In this document: positions 33,957 through 46,049 of the stretch, piece by piece
How the letters are laid out: each line of letters opens with the position of its first letter
Position numbering within the stretch: the stretch's first letter is position 1
NCBI GenBank assembly: GCA_026120185.1
Contig: JANUWF010001813.1
Coordinates: 1,665,501-1,729,500 of the forward strand
DNA length: 64,000 bases
DNA from: Voacanga thouarsii
Taxonomy: Eukaryota > Streptophyta > Magnoliopsida > Gentianales > Apocynaceae
Direction: 5' to 3'
Position numbers and translations under genes: made by a program
The notes under the pieces: model-generated
What the model was told of the DNA's origin: nothing
Databases searched by the model: none
Seen by the model: only the letters and a program-made list of their open reading frames with translations

Positions 33957-35982
33957 TAAGGGACGGGAAAAACAGAGGAGCATGCACTCACGGGAAAAAA
34001 ACCAGAGAAAAAAAAATCACAAGCCTTAAAGGCCACACGGAAGCGTAAAGATCATACCTTTGCGTGCTTTAAACCTACTAGGTTGAGTAGGAGTAGATTG
34101 AACGACAAGAATCGCTTCGCCTTGCCCACTTGAAGAAGCTTCCGGTTGAAAACCCGCTAGCCTCCTACTTCGCCTTGTTTGTATGAACGCCAAGCCTTTC
34201 AGCTCTCAGAATATGCCACAGCCCAACCTCTAGTCAGTGAACACAACGGAGAAGAAGAACGGTCTCAAATCTCCTTGGTTCTCTTGCTATTGGTTAGCAA
34301 AGCTCCAAGAAGAAGACACAGAGGATGAAGAGACGTGAGAGAGAGAGAGAGCTGCGTGAGACACTGTTTGTTAGGGAGATTAGGGTTTTTCTTCTACCAG
34401 AGACTTGTTTATTGGTCAGCCAAAACTAGGTCTCGCATTATCTGATAAACATATCCTCGGGATATCATATTTCAAAACACCCGGATGTTATCCTGAGAAT
34501 AAGTTTGGCTTAACCCTAAACTCTTTTTAACCGTATCTGGAAAAAAACCCTACAGTCCAAGCTATTGGGCCGAAATAATATTTATTATTTTTCTTGGACA
34601 CAAAAGGCTCAAAATAATAAACATTAATTATTTATTTCCTGGGCTTATATAAATAACCCAATAAATAATTAATGAGCCCAAATGAACCAAAATAATTAAT
34701 CTTTACTTATTTATTTCTTGGGCTTATATAAATAACCCAATAAATAATTAACCATTAATTATTTCCCTTAGTTTAAGCCTAGGTTAATTTCCTAATTATT
34801 CATACTGGACCTAGGCCCTGAATAATTAATTAACCAATTAAACTAAATAATTAATTTCTCTCAACTCCTATTTTATTTTATTTATTTATTTTATTCCAGT
34901 CTAATAATAAATTAGACATCCTGAATAAAATCAAATAAAATAAAATCCTCTTGAAATGAGACCAATTCCTCAACCCAAAATTAGTTAGGACTTACGGGCT
35001 ATTTCGAGGACCAAAAAGACACATTGCCTTAGCTGCTAAAATGACCAAAATACCCCTGCAATATAAATAGTTGTATTTTGCATTTTAAATATTTTCTAAT
35101 ATTACCATAAGGAAATATTGACCACAAGGACAATGTTGTATTAGCAAAGTCTTCGACCTACTGGTGAAATGACTAAAATACCCCTCTACACATCGCCGTA
35201 CATTTAGAGAGGAAGAAGTGTACTAACACCCCTCTAAATGACATCTACCATCCTTAGGCTTCTAATCTAATAATCCATGACTTCCTGGAGTGTTTCCGCT
35301 TTCCAAGGGAGCTACCCTAAAGAAAATATCCAAGTCATGTTTCCCAGGGCCCTGGACATTTTAGACCATTCGGATAACCACAAGAGGCGATATAGTGTAG
35401 AAACTATCTTGTACAAGTCTGTCTTAACTAACTAGTTATATATACCCAATACATAAGTATATTGGTTCTATTATAGAACCTCAACTATAGCATATCAAAG
35501 TATATGCTTCCAGCTTCGTCAGACCACCAATTTATACTCAAGTCGTAGAGTACTAGTCCACGCTGTAGCGGCAGTAGTCTAGGTTTCTATCATATAGTAC
35601 TTTTAGAAACCACTACTACAGGTCCTGTCCTACGTATTCAAAATACGCTTATGTCATGAAGTGAGTGGACTACTCACTGGCTAAAGGTAAGCCATTCCCT
35701 ATTTAGAATTCATAACATAATAACCTACACATGATGCGATTCCCAGTCTCATCAATAGGTTAAGAACAAATGTTTATGTGTTAAATAACTCGTGATCCAT
35801 ACCTTACTGTGAAAGACCACCGTTCACATAGACCACTTATTTAAACACAATGGGTCTGTTCCAAACGAAAATTGTGCACAAACAAAAAGTAAATTCACAA
35901 ACAATTTCTGAAAATAAATTCTTTTATTAAAATATTTGATTTTACATCAGAAACCTAGTCTAAGAGGGCATACAATCCAACA
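33957..35982 (-). repeat. Copia 3' LTR, 2026 bp
   Basis: On the minus strand it runs from TGTTGGATTGTATGCC (35982) to CCGTCCCTTA (33957, where relatives end in CA). It includes the paired AT-rich hairpins described for solo LTR-2. It is collinear with the solo LTRs at 24133 and 53925 and with the two 5' LTR fragments. Confidence 0.92.
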
Positions 35983-35995
35983 ATCTCCCACTTTC
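35983..35995 (-). promoter_or_regulatory. Copia polypurine tract
   Basis: On the minus strand AAAGTGGGAGAT directly precedes the TGTTGGATTG start of the 3' LTR, a usual copia plus-strand primer. Confidence 0.85.
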
Positions 35996-36004
35996 ACTCT
36001 AAGA

Positions 36005-37570
36005 CTAGGTAAGTCCATAGATGCTCACCCCTATGGCGTCTAAGTGTCTCTTGAAGACTCTCTCAGCCAAAGGCTTGGTGAATGGATCTGCTAGATTGTT
36101 TTCTAAGGCAATATGTTCCACCACGACTTCCCGTCTCTGGATGAAATCCCGGATCAGGTGGTACTTCCTCTCAATGTGTTTCCCCTTCTTGTGGTTCCGA
36201 GGCTCTTTAGATTACGATACTGCTCCAGTGTTGTCGCAATACATCACAATTGGCCTGTCCATATGTGGTACGACTTCAAGTTCTGAAAGGAACTTTCGGA
36301 GCCAAACTGCTTCTTTGGACACCTCCGAAGCTGCCACATACTCAGCTTCCATGGTTGAGTCAGCAATACAAGACTGCTTAATACTCCTCCATGAAATTGC
36401 TCCTCCAGACAAGGTGAAGACTTATCCACTAGTGGATTTTCTCTCATCCTTATCCACCTAGAAGTCTGAGTCTGTGTATCCTGTAGGAACCAAATCATCA
36501 GCCCTGTAAACCAGCATATAATCTCTCGTTCCCTTGAGGTACTTGAGAATATGTTTTACAGCTTGCCAATGAACCTCCTATTGGTTTGACTGATATCTGC
36601 TAACTAAGCCCATGGCAAAGCAGATATCTGGCCTAGTACACAGCATGGCGTACATGAGACTTCCTACAGCCGAAGCGTAGGGAATCCTACTCATTCTGTC
36701 CTTTTCTTCTTGAGACTTAGGACAGTCCTTCGAAGAAAATGACAACCCATGTCTGCAAGGGATTAGAGCTCTCTTGCATGAGTCCATGCTGTACTTGGCC
36801 AGTATCTTGTCAATGTATGTTGCTTGGGATAACCCTAACATTCTCTGCTTCCTATTTCTAAGAAGCCTAATCCCGAGAATGTAGCTGGCTTCTACCAAAT
36901 CCTTTATACTAAATTGACTAGACAGCCAAACCTTTGTAGATGACAATGTCCCTACATCATTTCCAATGAGTAGAATGTCATCCACATACAGGACAAGAAA
37001 AACCACATTAATGCCTTCAAGTTTCCTGTACACGCATGGTTCATCTTCGTTTTGAATATAACCATAAGACTTTACCGTCTTATCAAAACGAATGTTCCAT
37101 GCTCTCGATGCCTGCTTAAGTCTATAAATGAACTTCTTAAGCTTGCAAACTATATGTTCCTGGCCTTCAGCAATGAAGCCTTCTGGTTGGGACATATAGA
37201 TGTCTTCGCTAAGATGGCCATTTAAGAATGCCGTCTTGACATCCATTTGCCATATCTTATAGTCATAGTGACATGCGATGGCAAGGAGGATGCGGATGGA
37301 TTTAAGTATGGCTACCGGGGAAAAGGTTTCCTCATAGTTGATACCTTCTTTCTGAGAATACCCTTTCGCCACAAGCCTAGCTTTGAAGGTTTCCACCTTC
37401 CCAACCGCTCCCCTCTTTCTCTTGTACACCCACTTGCACCCAATGGGTTTTATCCCTTTAGGTGAAGCAACAAGATCCCAAATCTGATTGAGGTACATAG
37501 ACTCAATATCGGCTTTCATTGCTTCATGCCAAAGATTTGCATCGACATCAGCAATAGCCTCCTCGTATCT
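36005..37570 (-). pseudogene. pol: Copia reverse transcriptase and RNase H (broken)
   Basis: The RT runs from about 37519 down to 36578 with LVAKGYSQKEGINYEETFSP, KTAFLNGHL and an intact YVDD catalytic box (VLYVDDILLIGND). It ends in a stop at 36578. RNase H follows with ISWRSIKQSCIADSTMEAEY and YCDNTGAVS. It is read in more than one frame and has stops near 36418 and 36212. The polyprotein tail closes at a TAG (36005-36007) just before the polypurine tract. In the family this part makes cDNA from element RNA. Confidence 0.9.
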
Positions 37571-38600
37571 AGTGGGGTCTTATTCCTGATAGTCAGAGAC
37601 CAGCTCAAAGGCTTCTCCAGTCCATCTATCCGGAACCCTAGACACTCTCCCACTACGATGAGGCTCCACTTGCACAGGCTCTTGAGGCTGTGCCTCTTCT
37701 TGTTCGACAATCGGGTCAGAAGAAGTTGATTCCATAGATAACTTCTCCTCAAGTTCCAACCTCGTAGAACCTTTAGTGGAAGTATTTTGATCATCTTCCA
37801 AGTATCTAGCATTGGTACTGACTAGCACCTTCTACTCCTTAGGATGATAAAAGTAACCTCCTTTTGTCCCTTTTGGATAGCCAACAAAATAGCATAATTC
37901 TGATCTTAGTTCCAACTTGTCTCCCTTGACCAGTACATAAGCTGGACAACCCCAAATCCTGAGATGATTCAGACTTGGCTTATGCCCAGTCCACATCTCA
38001 TAGGGAGTCCTAGGTACTGACTTGAAAGGCACCAGGTTCAAAATATATGGCGTTGTCTCCTGGCCATATCCCCAAAAGGACACTGGAAGAGTAGCATGAG
38101 ACATCAAGCTTCGGATACTATCCCATGATGTACCGTGTAATCCTTGAATTCATCTAAGAGGTACTCTCCACGACGATCCGATCGTAAGGTTTTGATTAAT
38201 TTACCTGTCCGACGCTCCACTTCAGCCTTAAACTCCTTGAACTTGTCAAAAGAGTCAGACTTGCGTCTCATCTGGTAAATGTCACCATACCTCGTACAAT
38301 CATCTGTGAAAGTGATGAAGTACTCAAAACCTCCTCTAGCTGGTGTAGACAACGGACCACACACATCAGTGTGAACAAGACTCAACACCTCCTTGGCTCT
38401 ATCCGCCTTTGGTGTAAATGACCTTTTGGTCATCTTTCCCATCAGGCAAGATTCACACTGAGGCCAACTTTCCAATCTCAATGAGCCCAAAGGCCCATCA
38501 TAGATTAGCCTCTGAATCTTGGTTGAGTTAATATGAGCCATCCTTAGATGCCAAAGGTATGAATCATTGATATTAGTCTTTCTCTTTTTAGTTAAAGGTT
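37571..38600 (-). pseudogene. pol: Copia integrase with internal deletion
   Basis: The first piece (38541-38104) has the pre-integrase segment (CESCLMGKMTKRSF) and the integrase start with HTDVCGPL and FTDDCTRYG. Its second catalytic-Asp region is LRSDRRGEY. It ends at HHGIVSEA and a stop. The next piece (38107-37832) resumes at SHATLPVSFWGY...PYEMWTGHKPSLNHLRIWGCPAY. The stretch that normally carries the catalytic Glu (about 30 residues around QHNGVAER in relatives) is missing. A linker with frameshifts (37828-37580) joins to RT. Confidence 0.88.
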
Positions 38601-38859
38601 CAGACTAAGCATTATTTGATTGGTTGTTAATAGGGTTTAAAAAGAACAAATTTCCATAAATGTGCCCAGTACACAAAATTTCTCCATCTCTACTGATAGA
38701 AATACCAGAATGGAAAGATACAGAATATCTTTGATTAATAAGTTTTGTAATTGAAATCAAATTCGACGAAAACCAGGTATATATAAAATATCTTTTAAAA
38801 CCACTATCTTATTACAATAAAAAATAAGATCCAAGCTCTCCCACTGCAAGGGCCCAGAC

Positions 38860-39817
38860 TTGTGCTCCATTACCCACTCGAAGCCCATGTTTGCCCTTCT
38901 TGAGTCTTCTTATCTTTCTAAACCCCTACAAGGAGTTACAGATATGATCAGTAGCTCCTGAATCAACAATCTAAGTAGAAGTTAATCCTACCATTGATAT
39001 GGACTCTAGATAGAAAACATTACCTGTGGGGTTTTTCTTGGTTTGAAGATCTGGACACTCCTTTTTCCAGTGTCTCTTCTTCCCACATTTGAAGCACTTG
39101 CCCTTTGGTTTGTCCTTGGGCTGGCTGCTGCATTCCCCTTCTTCCTCTTGAACTTTCTGGGTTTAGGCCCAATTCTTGAGGAAGAAGCTTTAGCAATCAT
39201 GGCCTTTGACTGCAGCTTCATGACCTTCTCTGCCATCTGGAGCTCCTTCATCAATTCAGTCAAACTCATGTTCATTTTGTTCATGTTATAGTTCAACTTG
39301 AACTGAGTGAAAGAGCCCGATAGAGATTCGAGAACCATGTCCACTTGGCTCTCGGGGTGTCAATGACAGTCCCTAAGATTTTTGCCTTCTCGAAAGCAGC
39401 AATCATCTTGAGCATATACTTTCGGACTGATGCTCCCTCAGTCATCTTAGTGTTTACAATAGTTCGAAGAGTCTCCTGCCTTGCTGGCCGGCTCTTGTCC
39501 GCGAACATAGTAGCCAATGGTTGACTGATGTCATATGCAGAAGCCATGTGCTCGTGTTTTAACTGAAGCACATTAGACATGGAGGCTAACATATAGCAGT
39601 GTGTCATTTCGTCAGCCTTCTTCCACGCCTTCTCAGCCTCTCGCTCTTCGGCGGTGGAACCTTCCCCGATAACAGGGCAGGTCTCGTAAAGGACATACTT
39701 ATACTCTTTGGCTATGAGTATTATGTCCAGGTTCCTTTTTCAGTCCACATAGTTTGGACCCGTTAACTTATTCTCCCTGAGAATAACGACCAATGGACTA
39801 AAAGAACCTCCTACCAT
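38860..39817 (-). pseudogene. gag: Copia gag and protease (broken)
   Basis: ATG 39817-39815 starts a gag with MVGGSFSPLVVILRENK and DEMTHCYMLASMSNVL. A Trp codon became TGA near 39742, and the frame shifts near 39350, between TVID and VLESLSGSF. A CCHC knuckle (CFKCGKKRHWKKEC) lies near 39095-39055, and the protease active site VDSGATDHIC near 38960, just after a TAG in place of Trp. The start is chosen because it opens the conserved gag N-terminus. Confidence 0.87.
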
Positions 39818-41620
39818 TTTTGAAAATCGAAAGAAAGAATTTAGTTTGTGAAAACAAAATAAAATTTGTGCACTAAAAATAATTTGGCTCTTAGGAAAAC
39901 TGACATAGCTTCTTGGGAAGATTAACAGTTTCCTAAGCTAAGTGTATTAACCACCACAAATTAATTTTCCTTCTAGGTAATGATCTAGAGGATAACTCCA
40001 TCATGGGATGGCCGTTTCCTCTCATTTTCTATGGACATACCTCGCACTATGACCTCCAATGTGGGCTAGCCGATCATAGTACGTGCCCCGGGTTATTAAT
40101 TACATCATTCCATTAGATCTAGATCCTTGTGGTATCCCCATCCTATCCGAGTTCACTCCCAGGGTGACGCGAGGAGATCCACGATCTCTAATGAGGACCG
40201 TGATGGAAGCCATGGGGCCGTTAGAACCCCTCTCCCACTTAGTCTTTTAAAATAAAGGTTTTCTGAAAAATATCATTTTGAAATTTCCATTAAGTTTTTC
40301 TTAACTCAAAAATAAAATATCTAAGTCCATTAAAATCTCTATGTCAATGCTTATATCCTTTGAGAGATTTCTCCATGGACCAATTTTTATTTAAGTTAAA
40401 ACTTAATGATTTCAAAAAAATTTCAATTAAAACTTTCTAGAGACTTTGGTCGACAAAACAATTTTTCTAGTCTAAAACAAAACAAAATGGCTTTCCATTT
40501 TAATTTACAAAAATATCTAAATCCAATATATTTTCTATGTCAAGGATTAAATCCTTTGAGAAAATATTTAAGGATTAATTTTTGTACAAATTAAAATAAC
40601 CATTTAATTTTTGGAAAAAATATTTTTCTTGTCAAAAACGTTCCCAAAGACTTTGGTCTTTGAGAAAAAGCACATATAGGTACACAAAAAAATAGCATGC
40701 TCGAAAACAGTAAACGTTTTCATGCTTTTCTATTTTTTAAACTTAAGTGCCCAAATAATATAATTAAACACATTAATTAATTAATTAATTATCTTGTTTA
40801 ATCCTAAAATCTCTTACTAATATTTTTCATGTAAATATATTCCAAGAATATAAAATATTGCAAAAATATTAACTTCGCCTGGTATGGGACCCAAAACGAA
40901 AAAAAATAAAAAATAAAAAATTGTAAAAAAAAAATATCTGGCGGTCCACTGCACCGGCCGCACCGGATCCGCCCCAGAGTGGCCTGCGGTCCACCGCGGC
41001 CGCAGTGCACCAGCCGCACCGGATCATCAGCTGCCTCAACCCACCAAGTTGCCCGACCGCCTGCCCGAGAACCCGCACCCAAACCGCCTGTTGACCGGCG
41101 TGTTTATCCGAATGGCGGCTCCGACCCAGTTGCATAACCCGCGCGGAAGAATTGCAATTCAATTGCAAATTTTGCAATTGAATTCGGCTTCCAATTTCAT
41201 GAATCAAGCCGGCTCCAGTGGCTCCAACGACTCGGCTCCTCTCACAGAAACAGTTCGAGGCTCAGCTCCGGCTCGGCTTAGGCGGCGGCTTATGAACAGT
41301 GCCTCCTTCTTCGTTTTTCTTCTGTTTCGCGCGAAAATTGCAGAGGCTTCTTCTTAGTTTTTTTCCTTATTTCTTTGGCTTCTTTGGACATTTTTACTTA
41401 CAAAAACTCATCCAAAACAAAACCACAACCGCCTATACCCATTTAAATTGGGTTTACACGATCAAACATCAAAGCCAAAAATTTTACAGAGATACCTATG
41501 CTTCAACGGTGAAGCTCACAGTGATGCTATCCTATACCAAAACAGCGAAGGATCACAGGTATAATCATCTTCTCCATTTTTATTAACTACCATGCTCCCT
41601 ATATTGATCAAAGAACCATT
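39818..41620 (-). other. Copia 5' leader between primer site and gag
   Basis: A 1.8-kb untranslated leader. The part near gag is AT-rich. The part at 40935-41300 is strikingly GC-rich, with repeated CCGGTGCGG/CCGCACCGG words. Open frames here do not resemble known proteins. Confidence 0.65.
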
Positions 41621-41633
41621 GGCTCTGATACCA
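41621..41633 (-). promoter_or_regulatory. Copia primer-binding site (initiator tRNA-Met)
   Basis: The minus strand reads TGGTATCAGAGCC, three bases after the 5' LTR end at 41637. It is a 13-base match to the plant initiator-Met site and fixes the element's orientation. Confidence 0.92.
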
Positions 41634-41636
41634 CAT

Positions 41637-42231
41637 TGAGGGATGGGAAAAACAAAAGAGCATGCACTCACGAGAAAAAAACCAAAGAAAAAAAAACCGC
41701 AAGCCTTAAAGGCTACACAGAAGCGTAAAGATCATACCTTTGCACGCTTTAAACCTACTAGGTTGAGTAGGAGTGGATTGAACAACAGGAATCACTTCGC
41801 CTTGCCCACTTGAAGAAGCTTCCGGTTGAAAACCCGCTAGCCTCCTACTTCACCTTGTTTGCATGAACGCCAAGCCTTTCAGCTCTCAGAATATGCCACA
41901 GCCCAACCTCTAGTCGGTGAACACAACGGAGAAGAAGAACGGTCTCAAATCTCCTTGATTCTCTTGCTATTGGTTAGCAAAGCTCCAAGAAGAAGACACA
42001 GAGAATGAAGAGACGTGGGAGAGAGAGAGCTGCGTGAGACACTGTTTGTTAGGGAGATTAGGGTTTTTCTTCTACCAGAGACTTGTTTATTGGTCAGCCA
42101 AAACTAGGTCTCTCATTATCTGATAAACATATCCTCGGGATATCATATTTCAAAACACCCGGATGTTATCCTAAGAATAAGTTTGGCTTAACCCTAAACT
42201 CTTCTTAATCGTATCTGGAAAAAACCCTACT
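41637..42231 (-). repeat. Copia 5' LTR, primer-site-proximal fragment
   Basis: Collinear with 33957-34551 of the 3' LTR, starting TGAGGGATGGG on the + strand. It stops abruptly at ACCCTAC, where RNase H coding sequence of Gypsy-3 begins. Confidence 0.92.
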
Positions 42232-42232
42232 G

Positions 42233-44038
42233 AAGCCGCACGAAGTCAATTATCCCACGCATGATCTAGAGCTGGCGGCCATTGTGTTCGCATTAAAGAA
42301 ATGGCGACACTATTTGTATGGGGCGGAATATAAGGTGTTCACTAATCACAAAAGCCTGAAGTACATCTTCACCCAGAAGGACTTGAATTTGAGGCAGCGA
42401 AGATGGATGGAATTTCTGGAAGAGTACCGCTGTCCTATCAACTACCACCCCGGGAAAGCCAACGTCGTTGCTGATGCCCTGAGTCGGAAATTCAGAATGG
42501 CCAGGCTAAGAGTACAGGAGGTCCAGGTAGTTCAGGACGTGTTGGACAAAAGAGCAGAAGTGCAAAAAGAGAAGATTATTATTAGCAACCTGAAGTTGAT
42601 ACCAAATCTAAGGCAGGAGATTGTTGAAGCCCAGCAAAGTAATGCGGAATTTCAGCTTTTCAAGGACAAGAAGCTTAAACGGCAAGGCAGGGAATTCCGA
42701 CAGGACGAAGCGGGAGTATTGTACTTCCGAGATCGTTTGTGTGTACCCAAGGAGCACCAGTTGAGGGACAGAATTTTAGAAGAAGCGCATAAGAGCAAGT
42801 ACGCCATTCATCCAGGAGAGGTCAAGATGTATCAAGATCTAAAAAAGTCTTATTGGTGGCCCGGGATGAAGTGGAACGTGATTAAGTATGTCTCAACGTG
42901 CTTGACCTGTCAGAAGGTCAAAGCGGAGCACAGAAAGGTGGCAGGATTATTACAACCGTTGACAGTACCGGAATGGAAATGGGAAGAGGTAACCATGGAC
43001 TTCGTTACCGGACTCCCTATGGCCAGGAGCCAAAAGAACGCCATATGGGTAGTGGTGGATCGACTGACCAAGTCGGCGCATTTCATACCCGTGAATGTAA
43101 GGGATTCAATGGAAAAGTTGGCTTAGACCTACGTGCGGGAAATAGTCAGATTGCACGGAGTACCTTCAAGTATTGTGTCTGACCGTGATCCGAGATTTAC
43201 ATCCCGATTTTGGGGCAAGTTTCAAGAATCGATGGGTTCTAGTCTGAAGTTCAGTACGACGGCACAACCATAGACCGATGGACAGTCAGAAAGAGTTATT
43301 CAGATATTGGAGGATATGCTGAGAGCCTGTGTATTGGATTTCGGGGATAAGTGGATTGAAAGTGTGCCGTATGCCGAGTTATCATACAATAATAGTTATC
43401 AGGCTTCGATTGGAATGGCTCCGTATGAAGCTCTATATGGACGAAAGTGTCAAGTACCGCTATACTGGAGTTGGTCAGAGGGTGGACATATAAGCAAATC
43501 GGGAGAAGTCTATGTTCAGGAAATGTCGAACAAGGTTAAGTTAATTAGGGAAAGGTTGAAAGCAGCCCAGAGTCGACAAAAGAGTTATGCAGACAATAGG
43601 CGGAGAATGTTAGAATTTCAGGTGGAAGACAGTGTGTTTCTGAAACTGACACCAAATAGGGGAATCCTAAAACCTCCGAAAGGGGGAAAGCTGAATCCGA
43701 GATATTTGGGTCCGTTTCCAATAAAAGAGAAGATTGGGCCGGTGGCGTACCGATTGGAGTTGCCAGATGGGTTGACGGGAATTCACGACGTATTCCATGT
43801 ATCACAGTTGAAGAAGTACAATGCCGATCCCGGACATGTGTTGAATGATGAGCCGTTAGTGCTACAACCCGACCTGAGCTATGTGGAGAAACTCGTAAAG
43901 ATATTGGACCGAAGTATCAAGACTCTCCGGAACAAGCAGATTCCGATGGTAAAAGTGCAGTGGGAGCATCATGGCATGCGAGATGCCACATGGGAAATAG
44001 AAGAATGGGTAAAGCGAAAGTATCCCGATCTGAGGTAA
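42233..44038 (+). pseudogene. pol: Gypsy-3 RNase H end, integrase and chromodomain
   Basis: One frame runs to the stop at 44036-44038 with only two internal stops: TAG at 43124 (for Gln in KLAQTY) and TAG at 43271 (for Gln in the QTDGQSERV motif). Both fit single C-to-T changes. RNase H end ([12 protein letters not shown]), zinc finger (CLTCQKVK), integrase Asp/Asp/Glu region and a chromodomain-like tail (KVQWEHHGMRDATWE) are present. It is the least damaged gypsy integrase in the window. The His before the glutamine stop is Gln (AQP for HP in relatives). Confidence 0.92.
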
Positions 44039-44070
44039 AGGTGCGTCTGAATTTCGGGGCGAAATTCTCC

Positions 44071-44084
44071 TAAGGAGAGGAGGA
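44071..44084 (+). promoter_or_regulatory. Gypsy-3 polypurine tract
   Basis: TAAGGAGAGGAGGA abuts the LTR start TGTGAAACCCC. Confidence 0.85.
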
Positions 44085-45984
44085 TGTGAAACCCCACCTA
44101 AAACCAACCTGGAGTAAGGGGGTCGAGAATGCATATCATATTATTTTGCATGAATATATATGTTTTTGAATGATTTTATGTGCATTAGAATCGTGGATTT
44201 TAGGTTTAAATGCTTAGTTATGCTTATTGAGTAGGAGGGGTAAAATGGTAATTTTGCTTGAGGTCAGAATAGGGAGATAACTTGAGGAGTAGATAAGAAA
44301 AATATGTGGGTGAGGAAATAAGAACAAGAGTTAGTGTGGTTTAGTGGTTAGAGCTTGGTGAATTAATCTCTAAGGTCATGAGTTCAAATCCCATCATTTA
44401 AGTTTTATCATGATTATCTTCATTAAGTTTGAATTTTTGTTTTCTTGCATTCCATAAAAATAGGAATGTTGTCTTAGGGGAGACATGAAGAGAATGTCCT
44501 AATCTTATCCTCATGTCCTAAAAAGAATTCTAGAGGAATTTTTGTCCTATTTATTACCTCTAACTTATCTTAACATCTTTATCCATTAAATCTCTTCTCT
44601 TGAATTCCAAAAAAAAAAAAAAAAAAAATTCTGGGATAATTCCTCCTCCTTGAATTTCAAAAATCAGCTTTGGGGGTTAGGGAGTTGGCCGAAAATAGGA
44701 GGGTAAATAGGAAGGGTTCCAAGAGAAAATCAATCACCATGAAAGGACCTTCAAATCTACCTTCATGTTGTTCATACTTTAGTGGAAAGAAATCTGGAAA
44801 TTTTCCAGAATTGTTGCAGACCCTTTCTTCAAAAATTCAGGCCATAATCCCATTCATTTTCTGCCAAGAAAATGGTCATTTTATGTGGCTTGGAAGCTGG
44901 AAAAACTATGCAAATTTCGGACTACACAAAGCAGCACCAAACTAGAAAAAAATTCTGGGCATTTCGCAGCTTGCAATCAAGGAAATGAAGCTGTTTTTAG
45001 TTCACCTTCAAGCCAGCAAATCTCTTCTGTATTTGTTCAGAAATAAGGCTGAAAAACCAACCTTGGAGGACCCTCAAACACCCCAGAAGAACCTCTGAAA
45101 ATCGAGCTAAGGGTGTGCAAAATTCTGCACCAAAAATTCTGCAATCTTTGAAAATTCTAAACAACTTGAAACCAGAATTTTCCAGCCTTGCTTCCTTCTA
45201 GCCTAAGGCCGAAAATCATCTTCAACCTCTGTAAAAATTGAACTTGCTCAGCTGTAGACTGAACACCATAAACCCCACTCTTACCTTGAGCATAAGGACT
45301 TCATAGCTGCACCACAAAACACTCCTAAGATCACTCCATTCAAACTCTTTTGAACTTCAAATAATCTCAGCATTTTACTCCATTAAAATCACTCTTGCAT
45401 TAGGCTAATTAACCAGAATTTTCTCTGCCTTTATGGACTGAATTTTGGCCAGCCTTGAGCAACATTAACCTTCAATCATTTCAGGAAAAACTCCATGTTC
45501 AGCCGGCACCATTGAAGACCATAGAAACCTCTCTTGATCAAAACACCATAGCTAACCTCTTACCTTAAACATCTCCACTATTTCCTCCATTTAAATTTCA
45601 TAAAAATCTGATCAACCTCTCTCCTTCTTGCTGAAAACCAAAACCCTCATTCATTCCATACCATTCGGCCAGCCTTCCACCAAAATTCGTGCAGCATTCT
45701 TCCAAATTCTCTCAATTTTCACCTAGAACACCAAGAACACACACTAACCTCCTTCAAGCCTAAACCTACTTTAAACACCTCCAATCACTCTCAAATACTC
45801 CAGATCATCTCTACTTAATCCCTAGACTCCATTTCTGGTATTTATAACACAAAACCTCGCAAACAAAAATTTTCAAGCGGATCGAAATTAACCATTTTCT
45901 TGAAGGTCTCAAGAACATCAACAAGGTAAGTCAAGAACACCCTTCTTGTTCATCTTCTTCCATTCGATTATATCATTCTAATGA

Positions 45985-46049
<65 letters not shown>

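Noticed and set aside
41049..41586. Plus-strand frames in the copia leader
   Set aside because: They are antisense to the element's leader with no similarity recognised; GC-rich sequence gives long frames by chance.
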